From a virus, in IMG/VR virus record IMGVR_UViG_3300028394_000216, positions 1 through 32,082 of that record: a DNA stretch of 32,082 nucleotides; one strand, given 5' to 3'. Below the pieces are notes generated by a model. It did no database searches. It worked only from the letters and a program-made list of their open reading frames with translations, and was not told the origin of the DNA. Within the stretch, counting starts at the first letter, position 1; every line of letters starts with the position of its first letter. Position numbers and translations under genes: made by a program. Positions 21,079 to 28,166 of this stretch are shown one piece after another.

Positions 21079-21279
21079 ATGAAATTTGAAATGGAATTTG
21101 GTTGGACAGGAAATGAGACAGTTACGATCACGACCTTTGATTTTGACAAAATCGCCATTCTGCAATCCTTCATCAATCACATGGAATCGACAGGTTGGGT
21201 CGAATATGAATATGAAGATGCTGACGACCTTGATGAAGAATTTGAAGACACTGAAGAAGAAGAAGTTACAGAGGTTTGA
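21079..21279 (+). CDS. 66-aa acidic protein
   Basis: The N-terminal half is strand-rich (MKFEMEFGWTGNETVTITTF), then comes a helix (DKIAILQSFINHM) and a strikingly acidic tail in which about half of the last 30 residues are Asp or Glu. GGGGA lies about six bases before the ATG. An overlapping frame seven bases further on gives a Lys-rich composition without sense and is rejected. It is a single rightward gene between two leftward segments, with its own promoter-like sequence. Acidic DNA-mimic tails occur in phage inhibitors of host DNA-binding proteins; that is speculation here. No family recognised. Confidence 0.65.
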   Translation: MKFEMEFGWTGNETVTITTFDFDKIAILQSFINHMESTGWVEYEYEDADDLDEEFEDTEEEEVTEV

Positions 21280-21287
21280 TTCCTGAT

Positions 21288-21317
21288 GGGGCTTACTTGG
21301 CCATCAAGTACAGCCCC
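21288..21317. terminator. Hairpin between convergent genes, no U-tract
   Basis: GGGGCTTACTTG (21288-21299) pairs with CAAGTA-C-AGCCCC (21305-21317), a 12-pair stem with one bulge and a five-base loop. It lies just past the plus-strand acidic gene and covers the last codons of the minus-strand 47-aa gene. It could halt both transcripts, but neither side has a clear T run. Confidence 0.45.
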
Positions 21318-21436
21318 ACATTTGAAAATGCGTAGCCTGCATAGACTACCGCCATGTGCGGATTGCCTTTAAGCAGCTGCTCCCCAGCAATGTAGGCATA
21401 GATCGCGCCAGTCAGAATGATCAGCCAAGCACTCAA
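21293..21436 (-). CDS. 47-aa two-span membrane protein (TTG start)
   Basis: The frame opens at TTG (21436), overlapping the stop of the phosphoesterase gene (TTGA). It reads SAWLIILTGAIYAYIAGEQL, then a polar turn (LKGNPH) and MAVVYAGYAFSNVGLYLMAK. Two hydrophobic helices joined by a tight loop, with few charges, indicate a small inner-membrane protein. I recall similar short proteins ending GYAF.NVGLY.MAK in phage genomes, which supports it despite the rare start codon. Last gene of the lysis/accessory segment. Confidence 0.62.
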   Translation of the reverse strand: MSAWLIILTGAIYAYIAGEQLLKGNPHMAVVYAGYAFSNVGLYLMAK

Positions 21437-22419
21437 AATGCACCTACGTCAATCACTTCACCACGAAACTCAATCTGATCCTCATCAAATTTGTGGACCA
21501 GTTCTGGCCAAAGCAATCGACCATTAAAGAAATTCAGCACCGCAAAGCCTGATCGGTGATTGCCTGGATTTAGTTCAGCATAAGTAAATTGAGGGCCATC
21601 AATTTCAGCCAATGTTCCGCAATCGACCCCGAAACGATTTCCTCGAAGATCTTGGAACGGGGTCACTTTCAATGCGTGTAAATGCCCACAGATAGTTGAG
21701 ACACCCGCATTTAGGGTCGATGTGTGCGTTGCGTGAATTCCATTCTTATAACGATGTTTGATAATTACATCATCGGTGGGCCATACTGCCCAACAGAATT
21801 CCCAATCTAAAAAGTGGTCTGTCAGTTTAAAACCTAATACTTCTTTAAACTGTGGTGCGTGTTGCGCTAAACGATTGCCAAATCTAACGTCATGGTTTCC
21901 CCATGTCCACAGTAGCTTTACATTGTGCCTGGCTGCTTTGGCCACTTCTTCGATCTCACCCAACGCAGCTTGCGTAGCTTTTAATTCTTGAATAACAGTA
22001 GTCGCTGGTTGTTCAGTTACGTCATGGCGGCTTATTGAAGCCCCGTCAAACGCGTCTCCATTGCAGATGACAACCTGGGGGGAAAATTCTTGAATAGCCC
22101 ACAGTAAGCCTTTAAAGGCCGTGGACCTTTGACCAGGTATAAAGTGCGCATCAGAGAAAACGATTACAGTGCCATCTAGCATTCCAAGCTCAACTTGCTT
22201 TAGTGGACTGAATGACTTGGGTCTGTTTTTGTCATACAAAGCACCTCGATGGTCTTTGGCATTAAGTTTCATTTTGTAATGCTCTTCAATCCATCTTCTG
22301 CGCAAATGAACGGCCCTGGTGTTTATTCTAAGATGATCTGCCATTTTTTGGGCAGACTGAAGTTCACCCCACAGCTGGATAAATTCCATGTCCGTGCAAG
22401 TTTCGTTATGGGCGCCCAT
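21433..22419 (-). CDS. Calcineurin-like metallophosphoesterase with N-terminal HTH-like region
   Basis: The core carries all metallophosphoesterase motifs: SDAH (D90, H92), GDAFDG (D122), GNHD (174-177), HATHTS and GHLH (245-248), which bind a two-metal centre. The first 45 residues (LWGELQSAQKMADHLRINTR, then HLRRRWIEEHY) look like a helix-turn-helix, a fusion seen in some phage phosphoesterases. I chose the ATG at 22419 because AAGGA precedes it by five bases; the frame is open to 22485 but deep inside the upstream gene. Substrate unknown; phage members act on nucleotides or nucleic acids. It overlaps the metallopeptidase gene by 14 bases. Confidence 0.85.
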   Translation of the reverse strand: MGAHNETCTDMEFIQLWGELQSAQKMADHLRINTRAVHLRRRWIEEHYKMKLNAKDHRGALYDKNRPKSFSPLKQVELGMLDGTVIVFSDAHFIPGQRSTAFKGLLWAIQEFSPQVVICNGDAFDGASISRHDVTEQPATTVIQELKATQAALGEIEEVAKAARHNVKLLWTWGNHDVRFGNRLAQHAPQFKEVLGFKLTDHFLDWEFCWAVWPTDDVIIKHRYKNGIHATHTSTLNAGVSTICGHLHALKVTPFQDLRGNRFGVDCGTLAEIDGPQFTYAELNPGNHRSGFAVLNFFNGRLLWPELVHKFDEDQIEFRGEVIDVGAF

Positions 22420-22780
22420 TGGAATCCTTAAAGAGTATTTTTTCAAGCAGATTGACCACCCTATGCTCTTGAGCCTCAATCTCATCCTGAGATGACTTAG
22501 GGTCTTGAGCCACAGTCACGAGGTCATGCAAAAAGACATGAAGCAATTCATGCAGGGCCGTCTGGTCTAAAGATTCTGGGGTGATCTTTTCAGCACCAAA
22601 GTCACCCAAACGATATGTGGCCAGTCTGGCCCCTTCATTGAATTCCACAGAGGCCATGGCATTCTTTGCAGGCTTCAGACCCTTCTCGATACGCCAGTCG
22701 CCAAGATTAAGCACTTGCTGCCATTTCCGCACACTTTGTGCAAAAAGCGCGGAGTCTTCTGGTGTAGGAATGTTTGACAT
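22406..22780 (-). CDS. Putative zinc metallopeptidase (HExxH)
   Basis: A 124-residue protein with HELLHVFLHD at 77-86, that is the zincin HExxH motif (H77, E78, H81), and a downstream Glu/His (E105, H106) that could supply the third ligand. The N-terminal half (WQQVLNLGDWRIE, ASVEFNEGARLATYRLG) gives strands leading to the active helix, as in small phage and SprT-like zincins. AAGGTG precedes the ATG. It lies between endolysin and phosphoesterase. It might process virion or host proteins; no target is indicated. Confidence 0.75.
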   Translation of the reverse strand: MSNIPTPEDSALFAQSVRKWQQVLNLGDWRIEKGLKPAKNAMASVEFNEGARLATYRLGDFGAEKITPESLDQTALHELLHVFLHDLVTVAQDPKSSQDEIEAQEHRVVNLLEKILFKDSNGRP

Positions 22781-22810
22781 ATCAACACCTTATATGACTT
22801 TTATGTCAAT

Positions 22811-23254
22811 TTAATTTAAAAGCAAGCACTCAGCTTTTCTGCGCTTCAATAGACCAGGCAAAACTTTGCCCCCACCTTTGGTCCAGAGCATGAGCTGCTC
22901 TTGAGCGCCTTCCCAGTCACCGGCATTGATTTTTCGCTTTAAGGTGGAAGTCTGAAGCCGGCCAATGCCTAAGTTGTAGCAGAAGTCAACAATGGCATTG
23001 CACTTCCTTTCGTCTGTGGCCAGTACGGGGCAGTTCCTTAATGCCCCTGGCAGATAGGTATGCTCCAGCTCAATCATCAGCAAAGCTCTGGCAGTTGGCT
23101 CATCCATTGGCGGGTCTTCCAATGTCACCTTGCGCTTGTCAGCGTAATAGGTTGAGCCGTAGCCAATGGTGGCCACACCAGCTGGGCAAAGATAGGGCTT
23201 GGCCCGATAGCCCTCAAACTGGCGACAAAGTGATGCGGCCAGCTCTAAGTTCAT
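22811..23254 (-). CDS. Endolysin, GH24 lysozyme family
   Basis: A 147-residue T4-type lysozyme. E14 (QFEGYRAKPYL) is the catalytic Glu and T29 (ATIGYG) the Thr. The residue between them, which is Asp in most members, is Cys23, giving E-x8-C-x5-T, a known natural variant. The C-terminal part (FCYNLGIGRLQTSTLKRKIN, then GLLKRRKAECLLL) is the usual helical domain. There is no signal peptide, so export needs the holin encoded immediately upstream, with which it shares ATGA. It cleaves the glycan strands of peptidoglycan at lysis. Confidence 0.92.
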   Translation of the reverse strand: MNLELAASLCRQFEGYRAKPYLCPAGVATIGYGSTYYADKRKVTLEDPPMDEPTARALLMIELEHTYLPGALRNCPVLATDERKCNAIVDFCYNLGIGRLQTSTLKRKINAGDWEGAQEQLMLWTKGGGKVLPGLLKRRKAECLLLN

Positions 23255-23745
23255 AATCCGCGCTTGGCCAATGTGCGATCAAGAAACCAGAAGTTGATGG
23301 TCCCAGCCAGTAAGGCCGAGAAGTCTGGAGTCATCATTGTCTTGAACACTTCTATTGGCAGAGCGCCAGCAAGCCAGGCATTCCATGCAAACCAGACATG
23401 GATAAAGCTCCACACAAACAAAACCCAGTATGTGACCACGGGCCGGACTGATGCGGATAAAGATGCGGCCCATCCACCGGCTGCCTTGACCATGTCGGCC
23501 TGCTGCTGGATGGCGCTGTTAAAGGCATCCATGACACCCACATCGACAGCTGCCTCACGTTGAGCGCCAATCTCTGCAAGTTTCATTTGGCCGCGCATTT
23601 GCTCCAGGTCGCACTGGCGCGCAAACATATTTAGCTCGTGCAGACGTTCATGCTTTTTATCAAAGTATTTCAAGACCTCTGGGGCCATGCGGAAAATACC
23701 GCCAAAGATGGAGCCTAAAAGGCCACCAGAAAGAATATCAAACAT
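23251..23745 (-). CDS. Holin, GTA-type 3TM family
   Basis: 164 residues from the ATG at 23745, which AAGGA precedes by about six bases; a longer frame to 23808 would overlap the next gene heavily. The start FDILSGGLLGSIFGGIFRMA and APEVLKYFDKKHERLHEL is the pattern of the three-span holin family first named from gene transfer agents. A charged helical middle (QCDLEQMRGQMKLAE) follows. Two more hydrophobic spans lie at VVTYWVLFVWSFIHVWFAW and near residues 128-160. It forms the lesion that releases the adjacent endolysin. Confidence 0.78.
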   Translation of the reverse strand: MFDILSGGLLGSIFGGIFRMAPEVLKYFDKKHERLHELNMFARQCDLEQMRGQMKLAEIGAQREAAVDVGVMDAFNSAIQQQADMVKAAGGWAASLSASVRPVVTYWVLFVWSFIHVWFAWNAWLAGALPIEVFKTMMTPDFSALLAGTINFWFLDRTLAKRGL

Positions 23746-23977
23746 CGCATTCCTTACATTTATTTTTGGTTGACATTTTGACTCCAGCCAGAACACCGAC
23801 AGAAGCACCGAGGATGGTCATTAGTGCCGGACTGAGCATTTTGAAGATTTCTGCATTTTCGACTTCTTTTGACCATAGACCGACAAGCAATGCACCGACC
23901 ATGGCCAGCAGACAAAGACACAAAGTGATTGCCACCAAAATGGTCACAATGAACGTCAATTTTTCTTTCATGTCCAT
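23738..23977 (-). CDS. Two-span membrane protein, holin/antiholin-like (79 aa)
   Basis: Two hydrophobic helices: FIVTILVAITLCLCLLAMVG (about 9-28) with a following leucine-rich end, and MLSPALMTILGASVGVLAGV (about 47-66). The C-terminus is charged and Cys-containing (KNKCKECDV). AAGGA precedes the ATG. It overlaps the holin gene by eight bases. The topology fits a second holin or antiholin, an arrangement common in phage lysis cassettes, but no family is recognised, so this is inferred from context. Confidence 0.65.
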   Translation of the reverse strand: MDMKEKLTFIVTILVAITLCLCLLAMVGALLVGLWSKEVENAEIFKMLSPALMTILGASVGVLAGVKMSTKNKCKECDV

Positions 23978-23988
23978 GTTGTTTATCC

Positions 23989-24225
23989 TTATGCGTATAA
24001 GTCTAATTTACGATTCTGAAATATCTCCATGCGGAGTCTTTCTTGAACAACTTTTTTAGTGTAAATCTCAAACGCTACGTCTTGCAATTCACCCTGTTTT
24101 TTCTTGGCCAATTCATTTGCCTTATTCATTTCATGCTGTTTTTCTAGTTTCACTTGAGCAAGGTCATGCCTATTTGGATATCCTGATGGCTGCACAGTTG
24201 GAAATAATTTAATTGTGTCAATCAT
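23989..24225 (-). CDS. 78-aa hypothetical protein, coiled-coil-like
   Basis: Begins MIDTIKLFPTVQPSGYPNRH and continues as a long charged helix (LAQVKLEKQHEMNKANELAK and on to LRMEIFQNRKLDLYA) likely to form a coiled coil. No membrane segment. GAGGG lies about five bases before the ATG, which overlaps the upstream stop (ATGA, 24222-24225). I recall the start pattern from small phage proteins of unknown role. Position between membrane-protein genes suggests a lysis or assembly accessory. Confidence 0.65.
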   Translation of the reverse strand: MIDTIKLFPTVQPSGYPNRHDLAQVKLEKQHEMNKANELAKKKQGELQDVAFEIYTKKVVQERLRMEIFQNRKLDLYA

Positions 24226-24506
24226 TTTTCCCTCTGTATTGCGTTTTTATACCCAGATATGACCAATGCTCTTATTTCATGCGAGTCTGAATTACCCGCC
24301 CACTCACTCAAGTTATTCCAGATGACGATAAAGTCTGTACTTTTGCACAATGTCTGATGTTTTGTAAGCCACTCAACCATTTTTCTGTGTCTCTCAGTCG
24401 GGTCATGGATGCCCCAGGCAATTGAGTAGAAACCCCTGACACTGCAAAGGTCTTGACCAGTAGAGTGAAGTGCTAAAGTTAAAACAAGTGCAGCCACCCA
24501 TTTCAC
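24222..24506 (-). CDS. 94-aa protein with N-terminal signal/anchor segment
   Basis: Starts at GTG 24506, fixed by its GTGA overlap with the stop of the 30-aa gene. The frame is open to 24554 but that extension only translates the neighbouring gene in another frame. The N-terminus MKWVAALVLTLALHSTG looks like a signal peptide or membrane anchor. The rest (SVRGFYSIAWGIHDPTERHR and FIVIWNNLSEWAGNSD) would be periplasmic, and Cys21 and Cys54 could form a disulfide. No family named. A spanin-like or superinfection role is conceivable because it lies in the lysis region; that is speculation. Confidence 0.62.
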   Translation of the reverse strand: MKWVAALVLTLALHSTGQDLCSVRGFYSIAWGIHDPTERHRKMVEWLTKHQTLCKSTDFIVIWNNLSEWAGNSDSHEIRALVISGYKNAIQREK

Positions 24507-24595
24507 GTCATAGCCCAAACGATGATGTAAAAACACCAGACGACAGTAATGCAAAAAAGGACTGCGCTAGTGAAAGCCACAGCCCAGTCTTTCAT
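24503..24595 (-). CDS. 30-aa single-span membrane protein
   Basis: Thirty codons from ATG at 24595. The product starts MKDWAVAF and is then hydrophobic almost to the end (TSAVLFCITVVWCFYIIVW), finishing AMT. Both ends are coupled: ATGA with the 75-aa gene (24592-24595) and GTGA with the 94-aa gene (24503-24506), and GGAT lies about seven bases ahead. This double coupling is the main support. One transmembrane helix; function unknown, perhaps a small holin or regulator of lysis. Confidence 0.6.
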   Translation of the reverse strand: MKDWAVAFTSAVLFCITVVWCFYIIVWAMT

Positions 24596-24819
24596 TTTTT
24601 AATCCAAGTCTGCCAGACAGCACCAGCCGCCATGATTAGACCAGCCACCCACAGAATAGGCTTGGCAGCAGAAGCAATCCATCCCAAGACTTTAAAAGCA
24701 CCTTGCAAGGCATCAAAAGCCTCTACAAGACCTTTAGTGTTCTTGTCTATGCTATCGACCTTGCTTTCGACTTCAACCAGCCTGTCGTAGATTTGCTTGT
24801 GGGTGATTTCTTGTGTCAT
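24592..24819 (-). CDS. 75-aa coiled-coil plus membrane-anchor protein
   Basis: The first half is a heptad-type helix (THKQIYDRLVEVESKVDSID, then KNTKGLVEAFDALQGAF) and the second half a single hydrophobic span (GWIASAAKPILWVAGLIMAA) ending in WIKK. This architecture is frequent in phage holin-like and haemolysin XhlA-like proteins. Its ATG overlaps the tail-chaperone stop (ATGA). First gene of the lysis-associated run of five membrane proteins. Confidence 0.68.
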   Translation of the reverse strand: MTQEITHKQIYDRLVEVESKVDSIDKNTKGLVEAFDALQGAFKVLGWIASAAKPILWVAGLIMAAGAVWQTWIKK

Positions 24820-25322
24820 GGCGCATCAGGCCAAGTAATAGTCCAAGGGAAACCAGACTGGCCAGTCACATCACGCAAAGCCTGGCGATAAGTGGCCCAG
24901 GCTGCATCCAGTGTTGTTGCAGTCTCAGCAGCCTTAATGACTCGCCAATCAGATTCAGCCAATTTACTGTCGCGTGTGGAGCGCACAGACTTAGCCTGTT
25001 CAGCATCTTTAGCGGCTTTGTAGGCAGTCTCATGCTCAAGGGCTGTGGTTGTTACGCCCTCAAAAATAGTATCTGTAAAGACAGGGCCAAGCACATACTT
25101 TGTGTACCACTTACCATCTACTTGCTCAACACCAGAGGCTTGAGAGTATTGGTAAACAGTACCGCCAGATGCTTGTGCGCCTTCAAAGACTACATCAGCA
25201 CCCAAAGCCGTTAAGACTTCAGTTGTTGTTATGTCCCATGATGGGCCACCATTGGCTTGTTGATATGCACGAAATTCTGCTTCGTACATTACTGCGCCTG
25301 TTGATTGAATTCTGATTTGCAT
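24816..25322 (-). CDS. Tail (fibre) assembly chaperone-like protein
   Basis: 168 residues from the ATG at 25322, which has GAGG about nine bases ahead. The C-terminal segment RDSKLAESDWRVIKAAETAT followed by AAWATYRQALRDVTGQSGFP and WTITWPDAP is a well-known signature of phage tail assembly chaperones (Phage_tail_APC type). The N-terminal half is beta-rich and may contact the fibre (YEAEFRAYQQANGGPSWDI). It directly follows the large fibre gene, the usual place for a dedicated folding partner. Confidence 0.78.
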   Translation of the reverse strand: MQIRIQSTGAVMYEAEFRAYQQANGGPSWDITTTEVLTALGADVVFEGAQASGGTVYQYSQASGVEQVDGKWYTKYVLGPVFTDTIFEGVTTTALEHETAYKAAKDAEQAKSVRSTRDSKLAESDWRVIKAAETATTLDAAWATYRQALRDVTGQSGFPWTITWPDAP

Positions 25323-25332
25323 TTTAATTACC

Positions 25333-27339
25333 TCAAGCAATTGCTAAAAAGATGTATGTGCCACCTGATGCGTTTAAAGCGGCTGGCGCAGTTGAACTTA
25401 ACTCAAACCCTGCGCTGTATGTGTCAATGTAGTCGGTGTTTGTTACTTCAGCGGCTGTGCTATTTAAAAGAATATAGGGGTCATTACCACTCACAATTCC
25501 TCGTGCTGTGTCCCAAACATACCAGTCGCCAGTTGTATCCATTCGTTTAATCAAAACAAACCTAGCCCCGCTTGTAAAGCCACAGTCAATTTGTTTTGTT
25601 GTGGCTGTTCCTGTGTACGAACCAACCTTAGAAACACCTGCACAGGTTGCAAAAAGGTAAGCAACATAAGTAGCGGCAGAAGTATTGACCTCTGTCGCAG
25701 TTCCAATACTAAAAACAGAAGTTGTTGGCGTTGTACTGTTCCAGCGTGTAGCACCTGTTGCTTTAGCGGCTGTGGTATTTAAAACAACATATTCTGTATT
25801 TGCCAATGCACTTGCATATACTTGCCATGCTGTTGTTCCAGAACGCCCTTTTACAATCATCATTTCAGGCACTATACCCAAGTTGTGGCTAAATGTCGTA
25901 GCACTTCCCGTTCCTGTATAGCAAACCTCATCAAAAAAGCTAGGGGCGCGTTTAAACAAATAATTTATAAATGTGTTTGAACTTGCATTTGTAATTGTTG
26001 AAGTAGTGCCAACTTTGACACCATCCATTACATCCCAAGGATTAGCTTGTAGTATGGTTGTCCCTGCCGCTACTTCAGCCGCAGTAGATGATGTTACAAG
26101 ATACCCAGTTCCAGTAAGTCTTGAAGAAAATAAAGATGCTACTGCTGAACCACGATTTTTAATCAACACAGCATCATCAGTCTGACCACCAGTAACAGTT
26201 GCATTTGCACCAGTACCAGTTCTAGCAGACAAGCCAAACACACTAGTCCCACTCGTAGGCACTTTCATTGGGCCTCTACGAATGGCTATGTAGACGTAAG
26301 TGACACTTGATTGAAACCCACCTGTTATAAATCCCGTTGCAGTTGGGCCTCCGTTAGGAACTCCAGCGGCACTTTCTGCGCCACTACTGTTTGCAACCAA
26401 TTCTTGCCATTCATTTGACGCTCCCCCATTGGTGAAACCACGCATTGAGTCATACATTAACCAGCCGCCTGTGGTGCTAGAAGGTTTAGCAAGAATCCAT
26501 TGAGGCTCATACCCCAATGAAACTGTCGCAACACCGCTACCATTAGTCGTAAACGACCCACACGAAATCACATTGTCTGTACCAGTTAGACCAAAGCCTC
26601 CTGCGTTGTGGGCAAATATGTATGCAACATACGTATTGGTATTAGCGTTTATGTCTTGATTATTACCAACTGTAAAAACCGTGCTAGTAGGCGCAACAGA
26701 TATAACATTGTTACCAAACCAAGTTTCTTCTTGAGCGCCAGTAAAACCGTTGTCTAAATTTAAAAAACCATGTTGTTGATAATCATATCGGTGATAAACG
26801 GGCCATCCTGTATTGCTTGCATTGTTAAGTCGTTTAACAATAATGCACCCAGGTACAGAACCAAGATTGTGAGCAATGTTTTGTGTAGAACCATTCCCTG
26901 TATAAGTCACAACATCAAAGAACTTTGGTTGCTTGCGGAATGTCCATGAGACATAAGTTGAGCCAGAACCATCGCCAGCACCACCAAAGTAAGAACCAGC
27001 GTTTCTCGTAAAACCAGTTGTGTTTAATGTAATTCCTGGGTTAGGTGTTCCATCAGACTGTTGAGCTGTTGTTCTATCACTTTGAATATATTGTGTAAGA
27101 CCATTTGTCCTAGCAGAATCAAACCACCCATGGCTTTGTGCGTAATCTCTACCTTTTAACCAAACCAAACCACCCTTGGTAGATAAATCAATTCCATTAG
27201 TGATTGTTTGAGCCGCACCAGTTCCTGTGTAAAGGTATGTGCTAAACACATCCTCAATGTAGTTAACAGCAGTAGCCGCCTGTGCAAACTCACCAAAGCC
27301 TTGAGCAGAAGCCGCACCCCTTGTTTGTACTAATGGCAT
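25333..27339 (-). CDS. Large tail fibre / host-recognition protein with repeated domains
   Basis: 668 residues, beta-rich, low in charge and high in Thr/Gly/Ser/Asn. A domain of about 100 residues recurs. FFDVVTYTG...IAHNLGSVPGCIIVK (140-169) matches FFDEVCYTG...FSHNLGIVPEMMIVK (468-497), and YVAYIFAHNAG (237-247) matches YVAYLFATCAG (558-568). Related strands occur near 31-62, 260-300 and 571-612. I recall this repeat type from phage tail-spike and fibre proteins (DUF7483-like). It likely forms a trimeric fibre contacting the host surface. Followed by its presumed chaperone gene. Confidence 0.78.
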   Translation of the reverse strand: MPLVQTRGAASAQGFGEFAQAATAVNYIEDVFSTYLYTGTGAAQTITNGIDLSTKGGLVWLKGRDYAQSHGWFDSARTNGLTQYIQSDRTTAQQSDGTPNPGITLNTTGFTRNAGSYFGGAGDGSGSTYVSWTFRKQPKFFDVVTYTGNGSTQNIAHNLGSVPGCIIVKRLNNASNTGWPVYHRYDYQQHGFLNLDNGFTGAQEETWFGNNVISVAPTSTVFTVGNNQDINANTNTYVAYIFAHNAGGFGLTGTDNVISCGSFTTNGSGVATVSLGYEPQWILAKPSSTTGGWLMYDSMRGFTNGGASNEWQELVANSSGAESAAGVPNGGPTATGFITGGFQSSVTYVYIAIRRGPMKVPTSGTSVFGLSARTGTGANATVTGGQTDDAVLIKNRGSAVASLFSSRLTGTGYLVTSSTAAEVAAGTTILQANPWDVMDGVKVGTTSTITNASSNTFINYLFKRAPSFFDEVCYTGTGSATTFSHNLGIVPEMMIVKGRSGTTAWQVYASALANTEYVVLNTTAAKATGATRWNSTTPTTSVFSIGTATEVNTSAATYVAYLFATCAGVSKVGSYTGTATTKQIDCGFTSGARFVLIKRMDTTGDWYVWDTARGIVSGNDPYILLNSTAAEVTNTDYIDTYSAGFELSSTAPAALNASGGTYIFLAIA

Positions 27340-27348
27340 GGTTTTCCT

Positions 27349-28158
27349 TTAAGCAAACTTAGTCTGTGAAGTGAACACAGTAAATGCCGCACTGCCTGTC
27401 TTGATGATTGTGTACATATACACATCAACTGAGCTTGCATTACCAGCCGCATACGCTGTACCGCCTTGATACTTAGGGGTCACAGTTGTGCCATCCACTT
27501 GAACCACGTTGTTGTAGTAAGCAGTAGCACCTTGAGTCACCAAGAAAGCCACAGTCATTGATTGACCTGTGGACATTGCCGTGTTTAGACTTGTCCCACT
27601 TGATGCTCTAAAGTTAACTGTCCAGTTTGCGCTGGCATTGCTGGTGTAATACAGCACAGATTGCGTGGTGATGTCATAGTTGATTGTGCCTGTGGCTGCT
27701 GTCGCTGATACTGTGGCAATTTCTGCCGTATCGTTCAGCACCATCGCAATGGCGCTTGATGAGCCAGAGAAAGTATTTGTGCCAGTAAAGGTCTGTGTCC
27801 CTGCAAGTGTCGCGTCACCAGCAGCAGCAGCAGCAAAACCTAATGTGCCGGACCCGTTAGTCTTGAGGACATAGTTGGCCGTGCTGTCAGCTGTGGGCAA
27901 TGTGAATGCTGTGACAAAGCTCTGCAAGTTGGAGTCATAGGCCAGCACATCAGTGCCAATGGCCACGCCAAGTGCTGTCCTGGCTGCTGATGCCGTAGCG
28001 CCACCAGTGCCGCCTTTTGTGACTTTTAGCACTGGACCAGCGTCAAACAGCGCGTCAATGCTGTCTAAATCGGTATTGATCTTTGTTCCCCAGGTGTCGG
28101 TAGATGCACCAACTTCTGGTTTGGTAAGCAATAGATTCGTGGTGGTTGTATCAGCCAT
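27349..28158 (-). CDS. Tail fibre protein (269 aa)
   Basis: The N-terminus [20 protein letters not shown] with [15 protein letters not shown] is a recognisable conserved module at the start of many phage fibre proteins, thought to attach them to the virion. [20 protein letters not shown] linker follows, of the type found between fibre shaft repeats, then a Thr/Ser/Ala-rich shaft and a beta-rich C-terminal tip ([20 protein letters not shown]). It lies upstream of the larger fibre gene, nine bases apart. Virion location is inferred from these modules. Confidence 0.8.
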   Translation of the reverse strand: MADTTTTNLLLTKPEVGASTDTWGTKINTDLDSIDALFDAGPVLKVTKGGTGGATASAARTALGVAIGTDVLAYDSNLQSFVTAFTLPTADSTANYVLKTNGSGTLGFAAAAAGDATLAGTQTFTGTNTFSGSSSAIAMVLNDTAEIATVSATAATGTINYDITTQSVLYYTSNASANWTVNFRASSGTSLNTAMSTGQSMTVAFLVTQGATAYYNNVVQVDGTTVTPKYQGGTAYAAGNASSVDVYMYTIIKTGSAAFTVFTSQTKFA

Positions 28159-28166
28159 TTTTCACC

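Noticed and set aside
21086-21286. Second 66-codon frame overlapping the acidic gene
   Set aside because: Its ATG lacks spacing from the GGGGA ribosome site, and the Lys/Thr/Leu-rich product looks like a shifted reading of the acidic gene.
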